Assembly: GCF_027925025.1 (NCBI RefSeq)
Contig: NZ_AP027058.1
Location: 1,984,001 to 2,048,000, forward strand
From: Limnohabitans sp. MORI2
GTDB lineage: Bacteria; Pseudomonadota; Gammaproteobacteria; Burkholderiales; Burkholderiaceae_C
DNA: 64,000 nt
Direction of reading: 5' to 3'
A program made the translations under genes and the position numbers. Positions 42,448-51,655 of this stretch are shown in pieces. Each line of letters starts with the position of its first letter. Positions within the stretch are counted from its first letter, which is position 1. The notes under the pieces were generated by a model that had not been told where the DNA came from, made no database searches, and saw nothing but the letters and a program-made list of their open reading frames with translations.

Positions 42448-43758
42448 ATGGAAGCACTTCGCATCATCTCTGACGAGCACAAAAACTTCTGGCGCATTGC
42501 CGTCACGCTCGAGCATGTGGCCGACGAGATCGACCAAGGCGTCAAGGTCGATCCTGCGTTTTTTGAATCGGTCTTCAACTACCTCGAAAACTTTGCCGAC
42601 CATGCCCACCATCTGAAAGAAGACGACCACCTCTTTCGCCTGATGCGTTTGCGCTCGGACAGCGCCAAAGCCATGATCGATGGGCTGGAAGACGACCACC
42701 GCATGGCCGAGCAACATTTGGCGCAACTCAAAGCGACATTTGCCCAAGCCCCACACGGCGACTACGCCTCCCTCACCGCGTCACTGCGTGACTACACACG
42801 CCGCCTGAAAAACCACATCACGCAAGAAGAGACCGAGGCCATGCCGCTGGCCCGTCAAATTTTGAAAGCTGAAGACTGGCAAGAAATTGACGCCAAGTTT
42901 TTAGACAACCAAGACCCCTTGTTTGGCGAGCAAGCGCGCGCGGACTTTCGCGAGCTCTACCACCGCGTGGTGAGCTTGGCCCCTGAGTCGATTGGCTTGG
43001 GCGGCCACAGCAGTGGCACGCTGGATCGCCACGCCAAACCAGTGTCGGGCGACATCGTGCTGAAAGTCACAGGACTGGAAAGCAGCTACGGTCGCATCAA
43101 AGCCTTAAAGGGTTTGAACCTCGAAGTGCGTCGCGGCGAAACCGTGGCGCTGGTGGGCGCCAACGGTGCAGGCAAGACCACGTTCTTGCGCACCCTCTCG
43201 GGTGTGCAGCCCATGGGCGCAGGTGAAATTTGGTTTGATGGCGAAGACGTCTCCAAAGTACGCTCTGACCAACGCATGCGCCGTGGCATTTGTCACAGCC
43301 CTGAGGGCCGCCAAGTGTTTGGCCCGCTGTCGATTGAAGACAACTTGCGCTTGGGCGCTTACACACAACCCAAAGAGTATTTGGCGCGCGATTTGGATCG
43401 GGTCTACACCATGTTCCCCATCCTCAAAGAAAAGCGCCACTTGCCTGCGGGCACGCTCTCGGGCGGACAACAACAAATGCTGGCCATTGGTCGCGCCCTG
43501 ATGGGCCGCCCCAAATTGCTGTTGCTAGACGAACCCTCCATGGGCTTAGCCCCTTTGTTGGTCGAAGAAGTGTTCAACGTGGTCAAGGCCCTCAAACGCG
43601 AAGGCATGACCATCATCTTGGCCGAACAAAACGCATTTGCCGCACTCGCCTTGGCCGACCGCGGCTATGTGCTGGAGACGGGCGAAATCACCTTGACCGG
43701 CAACGGTCAAGACCTCATCAAAAACGAAAAGGTGCGCGCTGCTTACCTTGGTATGTAA
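42448..43758 (+). CDS. Hemerythrin domain fused to LivF ABC ATPase
   Basis: A 436-residue fusion. Residues 1 to about 150 are a hemerythrin/HHE cation-binding domain with probable iron ligands H11, H54/H55 and E58 (HHLKEDDHLF), H84, and H123/E127 (NHITQEE). A linker of about 50 residues leads to a complete LivF ATPase (from about 203): Walker A GANGAGKTT with K243, ENLRLGAY-type segment EDNLRLGAY, signature LSGGQQQM, Walker B LLLDEPSMGLAP, H-loop LAEQNA. LivF normally has only the ATPase part (about 235 residues). The frame is continuous, with ATG 42448 ten bases after livG. Hemerythrins bind O2 or sense redox state; coupling to transport is inference. The downstream pathway needs O2. Confidence 0.9.
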   Translation: MEALRIISDEHKNFWRIAVTLEHVADEIDQGVKVDPAFFESVFNYLENFADHAHHLKEDDHLFRLMRLRSDSAKAMIDGLEDDHRMAEQHLAQLKATFAQAPHGDYASLTASLRDYTRRLKNHITQEETEAMPLARQILKAEDWQEIDAKFLDNQDPLFGEQARADFRELYHRVVSLAPESIGLGGHSSGTLDRHAKPVSGDIVLKVTGLESSYGRIKALKGLNLEVRRGETVALVGANGAGKTTFLRTLSGVQPMGAGEIWFDGEDVSKVRSDQRMRRGICHSPEGRQVFGPLSIEDNLRLGAYTQPKEYLARDLDRVYTMFPILKEKRHLPAGTLSGGQQQMLAIGRALMGRPKLLLLDEPSMGLAPLLVEEVFNVVKALKREGMTIILAEQNAFAALALADRGYVLETGEITLTGNGQDLIKNEKVRAAYLGM

Positions 43759-43766
43759 ACCCAAAG

Positions 43767-43800
43767 AAAAGATCAGTGGGAAAACCCTGATCTTTTTTTA
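43767..43800 (+). terminator. Intrinsic terminator after the hemerythrin-livF gene
   Basis: AAAGATCA(GT)GGG / CCCTGATCTTT hairpin with an AAAA loop followed by TTTTTTT. It separates the liv block from paaN, implying a separate promoter for the paa genes. Confidence 0.85.
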
Positions 43801-43809
43801 ACCCTCATT

Positions 43810-43826
43810 GCGATACATTTTTATCG
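43810..43826 (+). promoter_or_regulatory. GCGATAC motif and short palindrome before paaN
   Basis: GCGATACATTTTTAT (43810-43824) resembles the copy at 39776 before livH. Within it CGATA (43811-43815) pairs with TATCG (43822-43826). It lies in an AT-rich leader between the livF terminator and paaN and is a candidate operator for phenylacetate control. Confidence 0.4.
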
Positions 43827-43885
43827 ACATAAATTGATATTTTGTAACGTTTTAAACCACACACACGCCTCATTGGAGCCACTGC

Positions 43886-45553
43886 ATGTCTCACCCCTTG
43901 CTTGAAAAACACCGTGCCACCTTGGATGGTGCTTTGCACGCCATCGCCACGCGCGGCTACTGGTCACCCTACAGCGAAATGCCCAGCCCCAAGGTCTATG
44001 GTGAAACCGCAGCAGCAGACGGCAAAGCAGCCTTTGACACGCACTTGGGCCACAACTTTGAACTCAACCAGCCAGGCCAAAACGGTTGGGTGGGCGCCGA
44101 ATCGTCGCCTTATGGCGTGGCACTGAATGTGAAGTACCCCTTGTGTGATCACAACACTTTGTTGAACGCGGGCGAGGCGGCCATGTCTGGCTGGCAAGCG
44201 GTTGGCGCACAAGGTCGCACGGGCATTTGCTTGGAAATTTTGGACCGCTTGAACAAGCAAAGTTTTGAGCTCGGCCACGCCGTGATGATGACCACCGGCC
44301 AAGGCTGGATGATGGCCTTCCAAGCGGGTGCTCCACACGCCCAAGACCGTGGCCTCGAAGCCGTGGCCTACGCTTGGCGTGAACAAAGCTTTGTCCCCAC
44401 CGAGAGCACTTGGGAAAAGCCACAAGGCAAAAACCCCGCGCTGGTGATGAAGAAACATTTTGAAATCGTCGGTCGTGGCGTGGGCTTGGTCGTCGGTTGC
44501 GGCACCTTCCCAACTTGGAACACGTATCCCGGTTTGTTTGCCGCACTCGCCACGGGCAACGCCGTGATCATCAAACCCCACAGCAACGCGGTGTTGCCTG
44601 CGGCCATCACGGTGCGCACCATCCGCGCGGTGTTGAGCGAAAACGGCATCGACCCCAACTTGGTCACGCTGTGCGTGACCGATCAACGCAGCACCACCCA
44701 AGAATTGGCCACACACCCCTTGGTCAAGTCAGTGGACTTCACGGGCAGCAATGTGTTTGGTCAGTGGTTGATCGACCACTGCAAGCAAGCGCAGGTGTAC
44801 GCCGAGCTGGCGGGAGTGAACAACATCGTCATCGACTCGACCAACGCCTACAAAGCCATGCTGGGCAATTTGGCCTTCACCTTGTCGTTGTACTCAGGCC
44901 AGATGTGCACCACCTCGCAAGCCATCATCGTGCCCGCAGGCGGCATTGAGACCGACGAAGGCCACAAGAGCTACGACGAGGTCTGCGCCGATTTGGCGAA
45001 ATCCGTCGAGAAGTTTTTGAGCAAACCCGAAGTGGCTTGTGCCGTATTGGGCGCCATCCAATCCAGCGCCACGGCAGACCGCATTGACCTCGCCAACAGT
45101 GGCAAGCTAGGCCAAGTGGTGTTGGCCTCGACCAAGCTGAGCAACCCTGAATTCACAGGCGCTGACGTGCGCACCCCTGTGCTGTTGGCCTGCGATGCCG
45201 CGGATGAGAGCGCCTACATGGAAGAGCGCTTTGGCCCCATCAGCTTCATCGTCAAAGCCGCAGACACAGCAGCGGCCATTGCGTTGTCTGAGCGCATTGT
45301 GCGCACCCACGGTGCGTTGACCGTCGGTTTGTATTCCACCCAACAAAGCGTGATTGATGCCATGACCCATGCCAGCTGGCGCGGCAAAGTGGCTTTGTCG
45401 ATCAACCTCACCGGCGGGGTGTTCGTCAACCAATCGTCTGCGTTCTCTGACTACCACGGCACCGGCGGCAACCCATCGGCCAACGCGTCTTACGCAGACT
45501 CGGCCTTTGTGGCCAACCGCTTCCGCGTGGTGCAACGCCGCTACCACGTCTAA
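43886..45553 (+). CDS. paaN: Phenylacetate degradation aldehyde dehydrogenase PaaN
   Basis: A 555-residue aldehyde dehydrogenase of the PaaN type. It has the distinctive long N-terminus (RATLDGALHAIATRGYWSPY), the NAD-binding VVGCGTFPTWNTYPG and IIKPHSNAVLPA, and catalytic C341 in SGQMCTTSQ. It oxidises the semialdehyde formed when the oxepin-CoA ring opens. Unlike PaaZ of E. coli it has no MaoC-like hydratase domain, so a separate oxepin-CoA hydrolase is expected elsewhere. First gene of the paa transcript, with paaG 15 bases on. Confidence 0.92.
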   Translation: MSHPLLEKHRATLDGALHAIATRGYWSPYSEMPSPKVYGETAAADGKAAFDTHLGHNFELNQPGQNGWVGAESSPYGVALNVKYPLCDHNTLLNAGEAAMSGWQAVGAQGRTGICLEILDRLNKQSFELGHAVMMTTGQGWMMAFQAGAPHAQDRGLEAVAYAWREQSFVPTESTWEKPQGKNPALVMKKHFEIVGRGVGLVVGCGTFPTWNTYPGLFAALATGNAVIIKPHSNAVLPAAITVRTIRAVLSENGIDPNLVTLCVTDQRSTTQELATHPLVKSVDFTGSNVFGQWLIDHCKQAQVYAELAGVNNIVIDSTNAYKAMLGNLAFTLSLYSGQMCTTSQAIIVPAGGIETDEGHKSYDEVCADLAKSVEKFLSKPEVACAVLGAIQSSATADRIDLANSGKLGQVVLASTKLSNPEFTGADVRTPVLLACDAADESAYMEERFGPISFIVKAADTAAAIALSERIVRTHGALTVGLYSTQQSVIDAMTHASWRGKVALSINLTGGVFVNQSSAFSDYHGTGGNPSANASYADSAFVANRFRVVQRRYHV

Positions 45554-45568
45554 ACCAGAGCCCGCGTC

Positions 45569-46366
45569 ATGAACTACCAACTCATTCAGTTCGATGTGCG
45601 TGAGGGCGTGGCTCGCCTCACCCTCAACCGTCCCGACAAGATGAACAGCTTCAATGCAGAGATGCATGCAGAAATTCGTCATGCTTTGGACAGCATTCAA
45701 ACCAACACAGCCGTGCGCGTGCTGGTGCTCACCGGCGCAGGCCGAGGCTTTTGCGCGGGCCAAGACTTGGCCGACGCGGAGGTGCGCTTCACCCCAGGCG
45801 AAACGCCACCTGATTTGGGCGATGTGGTGGAACGCCATTACAAACCGCTCGTCATGCGCTTGAGCCAACTGCGCGTGCCCACCCTCGCCGCCGTCAACGG
45901 CATTGCGGCCGGTGCGGGCGCCAGCATGGCATTGGCCTGCGACATGGTGTTGGCCACCCAGTCGGCAGCGTTTGTGCTGCCCTTTGCCAACATTGGTTTG
46001 ATTCCAGACACGGGCTGCTCGTGGCATTTGCCGCAACGCATTGGCCAAGCACGCGCCATGGGTTTGGCGCTGACCGGCAAAAAGCTCTCGGCCCAACAAG
46101 CCGCAGACTGGGGAATGATTTGGGACGCGGTCGAAGACGCCGCCTTTGCCAGCACCGTCGATGCCTTGGCTGCCAAGCTCGCCACGATGCCCACCAAAGC
46201 GTTGGTGCGCACACGCCAAGCCATGCAATTGGCCCATACCCACACTTTTGAAGAACACCTCACCTACGAGGGCACGCTCATGCGCGAACTCGGCAAGAGT
46301 GCCGACTATGTGGAAGGTGTGTCGGCATTCCTCGAAAAACGTGCCCCTCAATTCACAGGAGAGTGA
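45569..46366 (+). CDS. paaG: 1,2-epoxyphenylacetyl-CoA isomerase PaaG
   Basis: A 265-residue enoyl-CoA hydratase/isomerase family member. The CoA/oxyanion segments are GAGRGFCAGQDLADAEV and GIAAGAGASMALACDMV, with the active-site region NIGLIPDTGCSWHLPQRIG carrying the family aspartate. In this context it converts ring-1,2-epoxyphenylacetyl-CoA to oxepin-CoA and may also shift double bonds later in the pathway. Its stop overlaps the paaI leader. Paralogue PaaF is not in the window. Confidence 0.9.
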   Translation: MNYQLIQFDVREGVARLTLNRPDKMNSFNAEMHAEIRHALDSIQTNTAVRVLVLTGAGRGFCAGQDLADAEVRFTPGETPPDLGDVVERHYKPLVMRLSQLRVPTLAAVNGIAAGAGASMALACDMVLATQSAAFVLPFANIGLIPDTGCSWHLPQRIGQARAMGLALTGKKLSAQQAADWGMIWDAVEDAAFASTVDALAAKLATMPTKALVRTRQAMQLAHTHTFEEHLTYEGTLMRELGKSADYVEGVSAFLEKRAPQFTGE

Positions 46367-46368
46367 CC

Positions 46369-46833
46369 ATGAGCCAACCCATCTCTGAGCACACCACCCC
46401 GCAAGAGTTGGCACTGGCAGCCAGCCAAGCCATGTGGACCCGCGACAACGCCACCCATGCACTGGGCATGGAACTGATATCGGTCACACCCGGCCACGCC
46501 GTGTTGCGCATGAAGGTACGACCCGACATGGTCAATGGCCATCACATCTGCCACGGCGGACTCATCTTCACTTTGGCCGACAGCGCATTTGCTTATGCCT
46601 GCAACAGCTACAACCTCAACACCGTGGCGTCGGCGTGCAGCATCGACTTCTTAGCGCCTGGCCGCGAGGGCGAAGTGTTAGAAGCCACAGCCGTCGAACG
46701 TTCGGCCTCTGGCCGCACCGGCGTGTATGACGTGGAAGTGAAAGTGGTCGGTGGCCACACCGTGGCCTTGTTCCGCGGCAAGAGCTACCGCATCAAAGGC
46801 GAAGTCATCGCCGGCCTAGAAGGCCAATCGTGA
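46369..46833 (+). CDS. paaI: Hydroxyphenylacetyl-CoA thioesterase PaaI
   Basis: A 154-residue hotdog-fold thioesterase. The active site reads ICHGGLIFTLADSAFAYACN with HGG at 62-64 and the catalytic aspartate D71. It rescues CoA from stalled hydroxylated phenylacetyl-CoA products. ATG 46369 follows CAGGAG; GTG 46363 overlaps the paaG stop and is not needed. Confidence 0.92.
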   Translation: MSQPISEHTTPQELALAASQAMWTRDNATHALGMELISVTPGHAVLRMKVRPDMVNGHHICHGGLIFTLADSAFAYACNSYNLNTVASACSIDFLAPGREGEVLEATAVERSASGRTGVYDVEVKVVGGHTVALFRGKSYRIKGEVIAGLEGQS

Positions 46834-46861
46834 TTTAAAAAATAAACGTGGAAGAGACAAC

Positions 46862-48178
46862 ATGACAGCCCAACAAAGCCCCAACAGCGCCTTGCTTGAT
46901 CCGATTGAAAAAGCCAGCCGCGATGAAATCAGCGCTCTGCAACTCGAGCGCCTGAAATGGTCGGTACGCCACACCTATGACAACGTGGCTCCCTATCGCG
47001 AGAAATGCGTGGCCAAAGGCGTGCACCCTGATGACTTGAAGACCTTGGCCGATTTGTCCAAGTTCCCCTTCATGACCAAAGCAGATTTGCGCGACAACTA
47101 TCCCTTTGGTCTGTTCGCCGTGCCAAGAGACAAAGTGGCACGCTTGCACGCGTCCAGCGGCACCACCGGCAAATCGGTGGTGGTGGGCTACACCAAGAGC
47201 GACTTGGACCATTGGGCCAACTTGATGGCCCGCTCGCTACGCGCCGCAGGCGTCAAGCCTGGCGAGATGGTGCACAACGCGTATGGCTACGGCATGTTCA
47301 CTGGCGGCTTGGGCGCACATGCAGGCATTGAGCGTGCAGGATGCACCGTGGTGCCCATGTCGGGCGGCCAAACTGAGAAACAAGTTCAGCTCATCATGGA
47401 CTTCAAGCCCGACGCGATCATGGTGACGCCTTCGTATTCGCTGGTGATTGCCGAAGAGTTTGAGCGTCAAGGCATTGCGCCTAAAGACATCTCGTTGAAG
47501 GTCGGCATTTTTGGCGCCGAGCCTTGGGGTGAAGGCATGCGCAGTGCCATCGAAGCCAAATTGGGCATTGATGCGGTTGACATTTACGGCCTGACAGAAG
47601 TGATCGGCCCCGGCGTGGCTTCTGAATGCGTTGAATCCAAAGATGGCCCCGTGATTTGGGAAGACCACTTCTACCCAGAAATCATCGACCCCGAAACTGG
47701 CGAAGTGTTGCCCGAAGGTTCGTTGGGTGAACTGGTGTTCACCTCGTTGACCAAAGAAGCGTTCCCCGTCATCCGCTACCGCACCCGCGATTTGACGCGA
47801 CTGTTAGAGCCCACCTCACGCTCTTTCCGCCGCATGGGAAAAATCACCGGCCGCTCGGACGACATGTTGATCGTGCGTGGTGTGAATGTGTTCCCCAGCC
47901 AAATTGAAGAGCAAATCATGCGCGACAAACGCTTGGCTGCTATCTACCAAATTCACCTCAACCGCGACGGCCACTTGGACAACGTGGAGGTTCATTGCGA
48001 ATTGTTGCCAACAGCGGACCCTGCAGAAACGCAACAGATCACGAAAGAACTTCAGCACCACATCAAAACCGTGATCGGTATCTCCACCTATGTGAAGGTC
48101 ATGCCAGCCAACAGCATGCAACGTACAGAAGTGGGCAAGGCACGTCGTGTGATCGACGTGCGACCCAAACAAAATTAA
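46862..48178 (+). CDS. paaK: Phenylacetate-CoA ligase PaaK
   Basis: A 438-residue adenylate-forming ligase. The P-loop is LHASSGTTGKSVVVGYT, later motifs are YGLTEVIGPGVASEC and YRTRDLTRL, and the hinge region is GRSDDMLIVRGVNVFPSQIE. It makes phenylacetyl-CoA, the first committed intermediate and the usual effector of PaaX. AAGAGAC lies just before ATG 46862. Confidence 0.95.
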   Translation: MTAQQSPNSALLDPIEKASRDEISALQLERLKWSVRHTYDNVAPYREKCVAKGVHPDDLKTLADLSKFPFMTKADLRDNYPFGLFAVPRDKVARLHASSGTTGKSVVVGYTKSDLDHWANLMARSLRAAGVKPGEMVHNAYGYGMFTGGLGAHAGIERAGCTVVPMSGGQTEKQVQLIMDFKPDAIMVTPSYSLVIAEEFERQGIAPKDISLKVGIFGAEPWGEGMRSAIEAKLGIDAVDIYGLTEVIGPGVASECVESKDGPVIWEDHFYPEIIDPETGEVLPEGSLGELVFTSLTKEAFPVIRYRTRDLTRLLEPTSRSFRRMGKITGRSDDMLIVRGVNVFPSQIEEQIMRDKRLAAIYQIHLNRDGHLDNVEVHCELLPTADPAETQQITKELQHHIKTVIGISTYVKVMPANSMQRTEVGKARRVIDVRPKQN

Positions 48179-48188
48179 TTGAACACAT

Positions 48189-49394
48189 ATGACTGAAGCA
48201 TTTATTTGCGACGCGATTCGCACCCCCATTGGCCGCTATGGCGGCACACTCGCCGCGGTTCGTGCGGATGACCTGGGTGCGATTCCTATCAAAGCACTGA
48301 TGACGCGCAACCCCCAAGTCGATTGGGCGGCGGTGGAAGATGTGATTTACGGTTGCGCCAACCAAGCTGGCGAAGACAACCGCAACGTGGCCCGCATGGC
48401 GAGCCTGTTGGCAGGCTTACCCGCTGAAGTGCCAGGCACCACCGTCAACCGCTTGTGCGGTTCGGGCATGGACGCGGTGGGCTTGGCTGCGCGCTCGATC
48501 AAAGCGGGCGAGACGGAGCTGATGATCGCAGGCGGCGTGGAGAGCATGAGCCGTGCCCCGTTTGTCATGCCCAAAGCAGACACCGCCTTCAGCCGCAACA
48601 ACGCCGTGTACGACACCACCATCGGTTGGCGCTTCGTCAATCCGTTGATGAAAAAAATGTACGACACGCACTCGATGCCGCAAACCGCAGACAACGTGGC
48701 CGCTGATTTCAACATTGGCCGCGAAGACCAAGATGCGTTCGCCGTTCGCTCACAGCAACGCTGGGCCGCCGCACATGCCGCAGGTCGATTTGCCGATGAA
48801 ATCGTGCCCGTCACCATCGCACAGAAAAAAGGCGACCCCATCGTCTTCACCACCGACGAACATCCACGGCCCGAAACCACCCCAGCCATGTTGGCCAAAC
48901 TCAAAGGTGTCAACGGCCCCGAGCTCACTGTGACCGCAGGCAACGCCTCGGGCGTGAACGATGGTGCTTGCGCGTTGTTGCTGGCTTCCGAAGCCGCTGC
49001 CGCCAAGCATGGCCTCACCCCCAAAGCGCGTGTGGTCGGCATGGCCACAGCGGGCTTGGCACCTCGCATCATGGGCTTTGGCCCAGCACCAGCGGTACGC
49101 AAGGTGCTGGCCAAGACCGGCTTAACGCTCGACCAAATGGATGTGATTGAACTGAATGAAGCTTTTGCTGCCCAAGGTTTGGCAGTGATGCGCGACTTGG
49201 GCCTGCCCGATGACGCCGCACACGTCAACCCCAACGGCGGTGCGATTGCCTTGGGCCACCCCTTGGGCATGAGCGGTGCACGTCTGATCACCACCGCCAG
49301 CTACGAGCTGGCACGTCGTGGTGGTCGGTATGCCCTATGCACGATGTGCATTGGTGTCGGACAAGGTATTGCCTTAATCATCGAACGCATTTGA
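48189..49394 (+). CDS. paaJ: 3-oxoadipyl-CoA / 3-oxo-5,6-dehydrosuberyl-CoA thiolase PaaJ
   Basis: A 401-residue thiolase. The acyl-carrying cysteine is C90 in [12 protein letters not shown], the histidine is in [17 protein letters not shown], and the second cysteine is in [10 protein letters not shown]. It cleaves the linear pathway products to acetyl-CoA and succinyl-CoA. PcaF of the beta-ketoadipate route is nearly indistinguishable by sequence; location in the paa cluster favours PaaJ. Confidence 0.92.
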   Translation: MTEAFICDAIRTPIGRYGGTLAAVRADDLGAIPIKALMTRNPQVDWAAVEDVIYGCANQAGEDNRNVARMASLLAGLPAEVPGTTVNRLCGSGMDAVGLAARSIKAGETELMIAGGVESMSRAPFVMPKADTAFSRNNAVYDTTIGWRFVNPLMKKMYDTHSMPQTADNVAADFNIGREDQDAFAVRSQQRWAAAHAAGRFADEIVPVTIAQKKGDPIVFTTDEHPRPETTPAMLAKLKGVNGPELTVTAGNASGVNDGACALLLASEAAAAKHGLTPKARVVGMATAGLAPRIMGFGPAPAVRKVLAKTGLTLDQMDVIELNEAFAAQGLAVMRDLGLPDDAAHVNPNGGAIALGHPLGMSGARLITTASYELARRGGRYALCTMCIGVGQGIALIIERI

Positions 49395-49413
49395 ACAACC
49401 CTAGGAGACAACT

Positions 49414-50559
49414 ATGAAATTTTCTTTGAAGCAAATCGCCCTCGGTACTGCGCTGGCAGTGAGCGCTCTGTCAGCCTTGGCGGCCGACCCTATCAAAATT
49501 GGTTCGGTGCTTTCGGTCACTGGCCCCGCCGCATTTTTGGGCGATCCTGAACTCAAAACGCTGCAACTCTATGTGGAAGAGTTGAACAAAAAAGGCGGCG
49601 TGCTCGGCCGTCAACTCGAACTCGTGCACTACGACGATGGCAGCGATGCCAACAAAGCCAACAGCTTCACCAAGCGTTTGATTGAAGACGACAAGATCGA
49701 CATCTTGATTGGCGGCACCACCACCGGCGCCACCATGTCGATGGTGCCTTTGGTTACCAAAGCCGAAGTTCCTTTCATCTCTCTCGCCGGTGCAGTGGTG
49801 GTGGTCGAGCCTGTGAAAAAGTGGGTGTTCAAAACACCGCACACCGACCGCATGGCTGCCGAAAAAGTGTTTGACGACATGAAAAAACGCGGCCTCACCA
49901 AAGTGGCTTTGTTGTCTGAGACCAGCGGCTTTGGCCAATCGGGCAAAAAAGAAACCGAAGCCGTGGCTGCCAAATACGGCATCACCTTGGTGGCTAACGA
50001 AACCTACGGCCCCAAAGACACCGACACCAGCCCACAGCTGACCAAAATCAAAAACACCGAAGGCGTGCAAGCCGTGTTTGTGTTTGGCTTGGGTCAAGGC
50101 CCCGCCATCGTGACCAAGAACTACCGTCAACTCGGCATCACCTTGCCGCTGTACCAATCACACGGCGTGGCCTCTGACGAGTTCTTGAAGCTCTCTGGCC
50201 CTGCTGCGGATGGCGTGCGTTTGCCCTCGCCTGCTCAGTTGATCCCAGAACAACTGCCAGCGAATGACCCACAAAAAGCCATCGTGAGCGCCTACGACGC
50301 GGCCTACAAGATGAAATACAAAACCGAAGCTTCTACTTTTGGTGGCTACGCTTATGACGCGCTGTTGATCGGCGTGGACGCGATCAAGCGTGCTGGCGGC
50401 ACCGACAAAGCCAAGGTGCGTGATGCCATCGAAGCCACCAAAGGTTTGGTCGCCACCAGCGGCACCTTCAACATGAGCCCTGAAGACCACATGGGCTTGA
50501 ACCTGTCTGCCTTCCGCATGTTGGAAGTCAAAAACGGTAACTGGGCTTTGGTCAAGTAA
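49414..50559 (+). CDS. LivK-type substrate-binding protein, phenylacetate cluster
   Basis: A 381-residue periplasmic binding protein of the Leu/Ile/Val receptor family (Peripla_BP_6). The signal peptide is cleaved near ALA-AD (23-24), and the mature part starts PIKIGSVLSVTGPAAFLGDP. It is placed between paaJ and paaA, far from livHMGF, although the importer needs it. This interleaving strongly suggests that the transporter serves the phenylacetate pathway. AGGAGA precedes ATG 49414. The ligand is inferred. Confidence 0.9.
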   Translation: MKFSLKQIALGTALAVSALSALAADPIKIGSVLSVTGPAAFLGDPELKTLQLYVEELNKKGGVLGRQLELVHYDDGSDANKANSFTKRLIEDDKIDILIGGTTTGATMSMVPLVTKAEVPFISLAGAVVVVEPVKKWVFKTPHTDRMAAEKVFDDMKKRGLTKVALLSETSGFGQSGKKETEAVAAKYGITLVANETYGPKDTDTSPQLTKIKNTEGVQAVFVFGLGQGPAIVTKNYRQLGITLPLYQSHGVASDEFLKLSGPAADGVRLPSPAQLIPEQLPANDPQKAIVSAYDAAYKMKYKTEASTFGGYAYDALLIGVDAIKRAGGTDKAKVRDAIEATKGLVATSGTFNMSPEDHMGLNLSAFRMLEVKNGNWALVK

Positions 50560-50620
50560 GCCCACCGCACGTTCAGAACACGGCACACCGCACACGGTGG
50601 GCCCGTTCTGAACGGTGCGG
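50560..50620 (+). promoter_or_regulatory. Interlocking inverted repeats (pseudoknot-like) between livK and paaA
   Basis: GCCCACCG (50560-50567) pairs with CGGTGGGC (50595-50602). CCGCACGTTCAGAAC (50565-50579) pairs with GTTCTGAACGGTGCGG (50605-50620, one bulge). The arms alternate A-B-A'-B', the topology of an H-type pseudoknot or of two mutually exclusive hairpins. It starts directly after the livK stop codon and ends 28 bases before paaA. No U run follows, so it may tune relative expression or processing of the mRNA rather than terminate it. Confidence 0.6.
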
Positions 50621-50647
50621 CCAGACCGTACCTACAAAGGAAATTTC

Positions 50648-51655
50648 ATGTACACACAATCTTTCAGCGTTCCTGATGACTCTGCGCCCAAGGGCAAGCC
50701 CTCAGTGGCAGCGATTGAACCGCCCGAGTTGATGGAAACATTCAACACCCGCATTGACGCAGATGGCCGCATCGAACCGCAAGATTGGATGCCAGAGGCC
50801 TATCGCAAAACCTTGGTGCGACAAATCAGCCAACACGCGCACAGCGAAATTGTGGGCATGCTGCCCGAGGGCAACTGGATCAGCCGCGCCCCCAGCTTGA
50901 AGCGCAAAGCCATTTTGATTGCCAAGGTGCAGGACGAAGGTGGCCACGGTTTGTACCTGTACAGCGCCGCTGAAACCTTGGGTGCCAGCCGCGACCAAAT
51001 GCTCGACGCCTTGCATTCAGGGCGCGCCAAATACAGCTCCATCTTCAACTACCCCACCCTCACTTGGGCCGACGTCGGCGTGATTGGTTGGTTGGTCGAT
51101 GGTGCAGCCATCATGAACCAAATTCCTCTGTGCCGTTGCTCTTACGGCCCTTATGCCCGCGCCATGATTCGCGTGTGCAAGGAAGAAAGCTTTCACCAAC
51201 GCCAAGGCTATGAAGCTTTGTTGGTGATGATGACCGGCACTGCCGAACAAAAAGCCATGGTGCAAGACGCGGTCAACCGCTGGTGGTGGAAGTGCTTGGC
51301 CATGTTTGGGCCGCCTGATGCCGACAGCCCCAACAGCGCACAAGGCATGCGTTGGGGCATCAAGCGCATCAGCAACGACGACTTGCGTCAAAAGTTTGTC
51401 GATGCCACCGTGCCACAAGCCGAAGTTTTGGGCATCACCTTGCCCGACCCTGATCTGAAGTGGAACGAAGCACGCCAACACTACGACTACGGCCAAATTG
51501 ATTGGGACGAATTCTGGGCCACCGTCAACGGCAACGGCCCTTGCAACAAAGAGCGTTTGAACACCCGCGTCAAAGCTTGGAACGAAGGCCAATGGGTGCG
51601 CGATGCCGCCCTGGCCCACGCACGCAAACAAAACAAAATGAAGGAAGCCGCATGA
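50648..51655 (+). CDS. paaA: 1,2-phenylacetyl-CoA epoxidase catalytic subunit PaaA
   Basis: A 335-residue ferritin-like diiron subunit. Carboxylate/histidine ligands are visible in HAHSEIVG (E67), [13 protein letters not shown] (E97, H100) and [15 protein letters not shown]. With PaaB, C and E it uses O2 to epoxidise the aromatic ring of phenylacetyl-CoA. ATG 50648 follows AAAGGAAA; an upstream in-frame ATG at 50615 overlaps the interlocking repeats and is rejected. Overlaps paaB by four bases. Confidence 0.95.
   Translation: MYTQSFSVPDDSAPKGKPSVAAIEPPELMETFNTRIDADGRIEPQDWMPEAYRKTLVRQISQHAHSEIVGMLPEGNWISRAPSLKRKAILIAKVQDEGGHGLYLYSAAETLGASRDQMLDALHSGRAKYSSIFNYPTLTWADVGVIGWLVDGAAIMNQIPLCRCSYGPYARAMIRVCKEESFHQRQGYEALLVMMTGTAEQKAMVQDAVNRWWWKCLAMFGPPDADSPNSAQGMRWGIKRISNDDLRQKFVDATVPQAEVLGITLPDPDLKWNEARQHYDYGQIDWDEFWATVNGNGPCNKERLNTRVKAWNEGQWVRDAALAHARKQNKMKEAA

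Noticed and set aside
42448..43758. Treating the hemerythrin-LivF gene as two genes joined by a sequencing error
   Set aside because: The frame is continuous with a normal linker, there is no second start with a ribosome-binding site at the ATPase border, and neither domain is truncated.
45107..46462. 451-codon open frame on the minus strand across paaN and paaG
   Set aside because: It runs antisense across two well-conserved genes, has no ribosome-binding site, is rich in His, Gly and Val as expected of complementary GC-rich codons, and shows no domain.
48347..49294. 315-codon minus-strand frame opposite paaJ
   Set aside because: Shadow of the thiolase gene; low-complexity Ala/Ser/Pro composition and no recognisable family.
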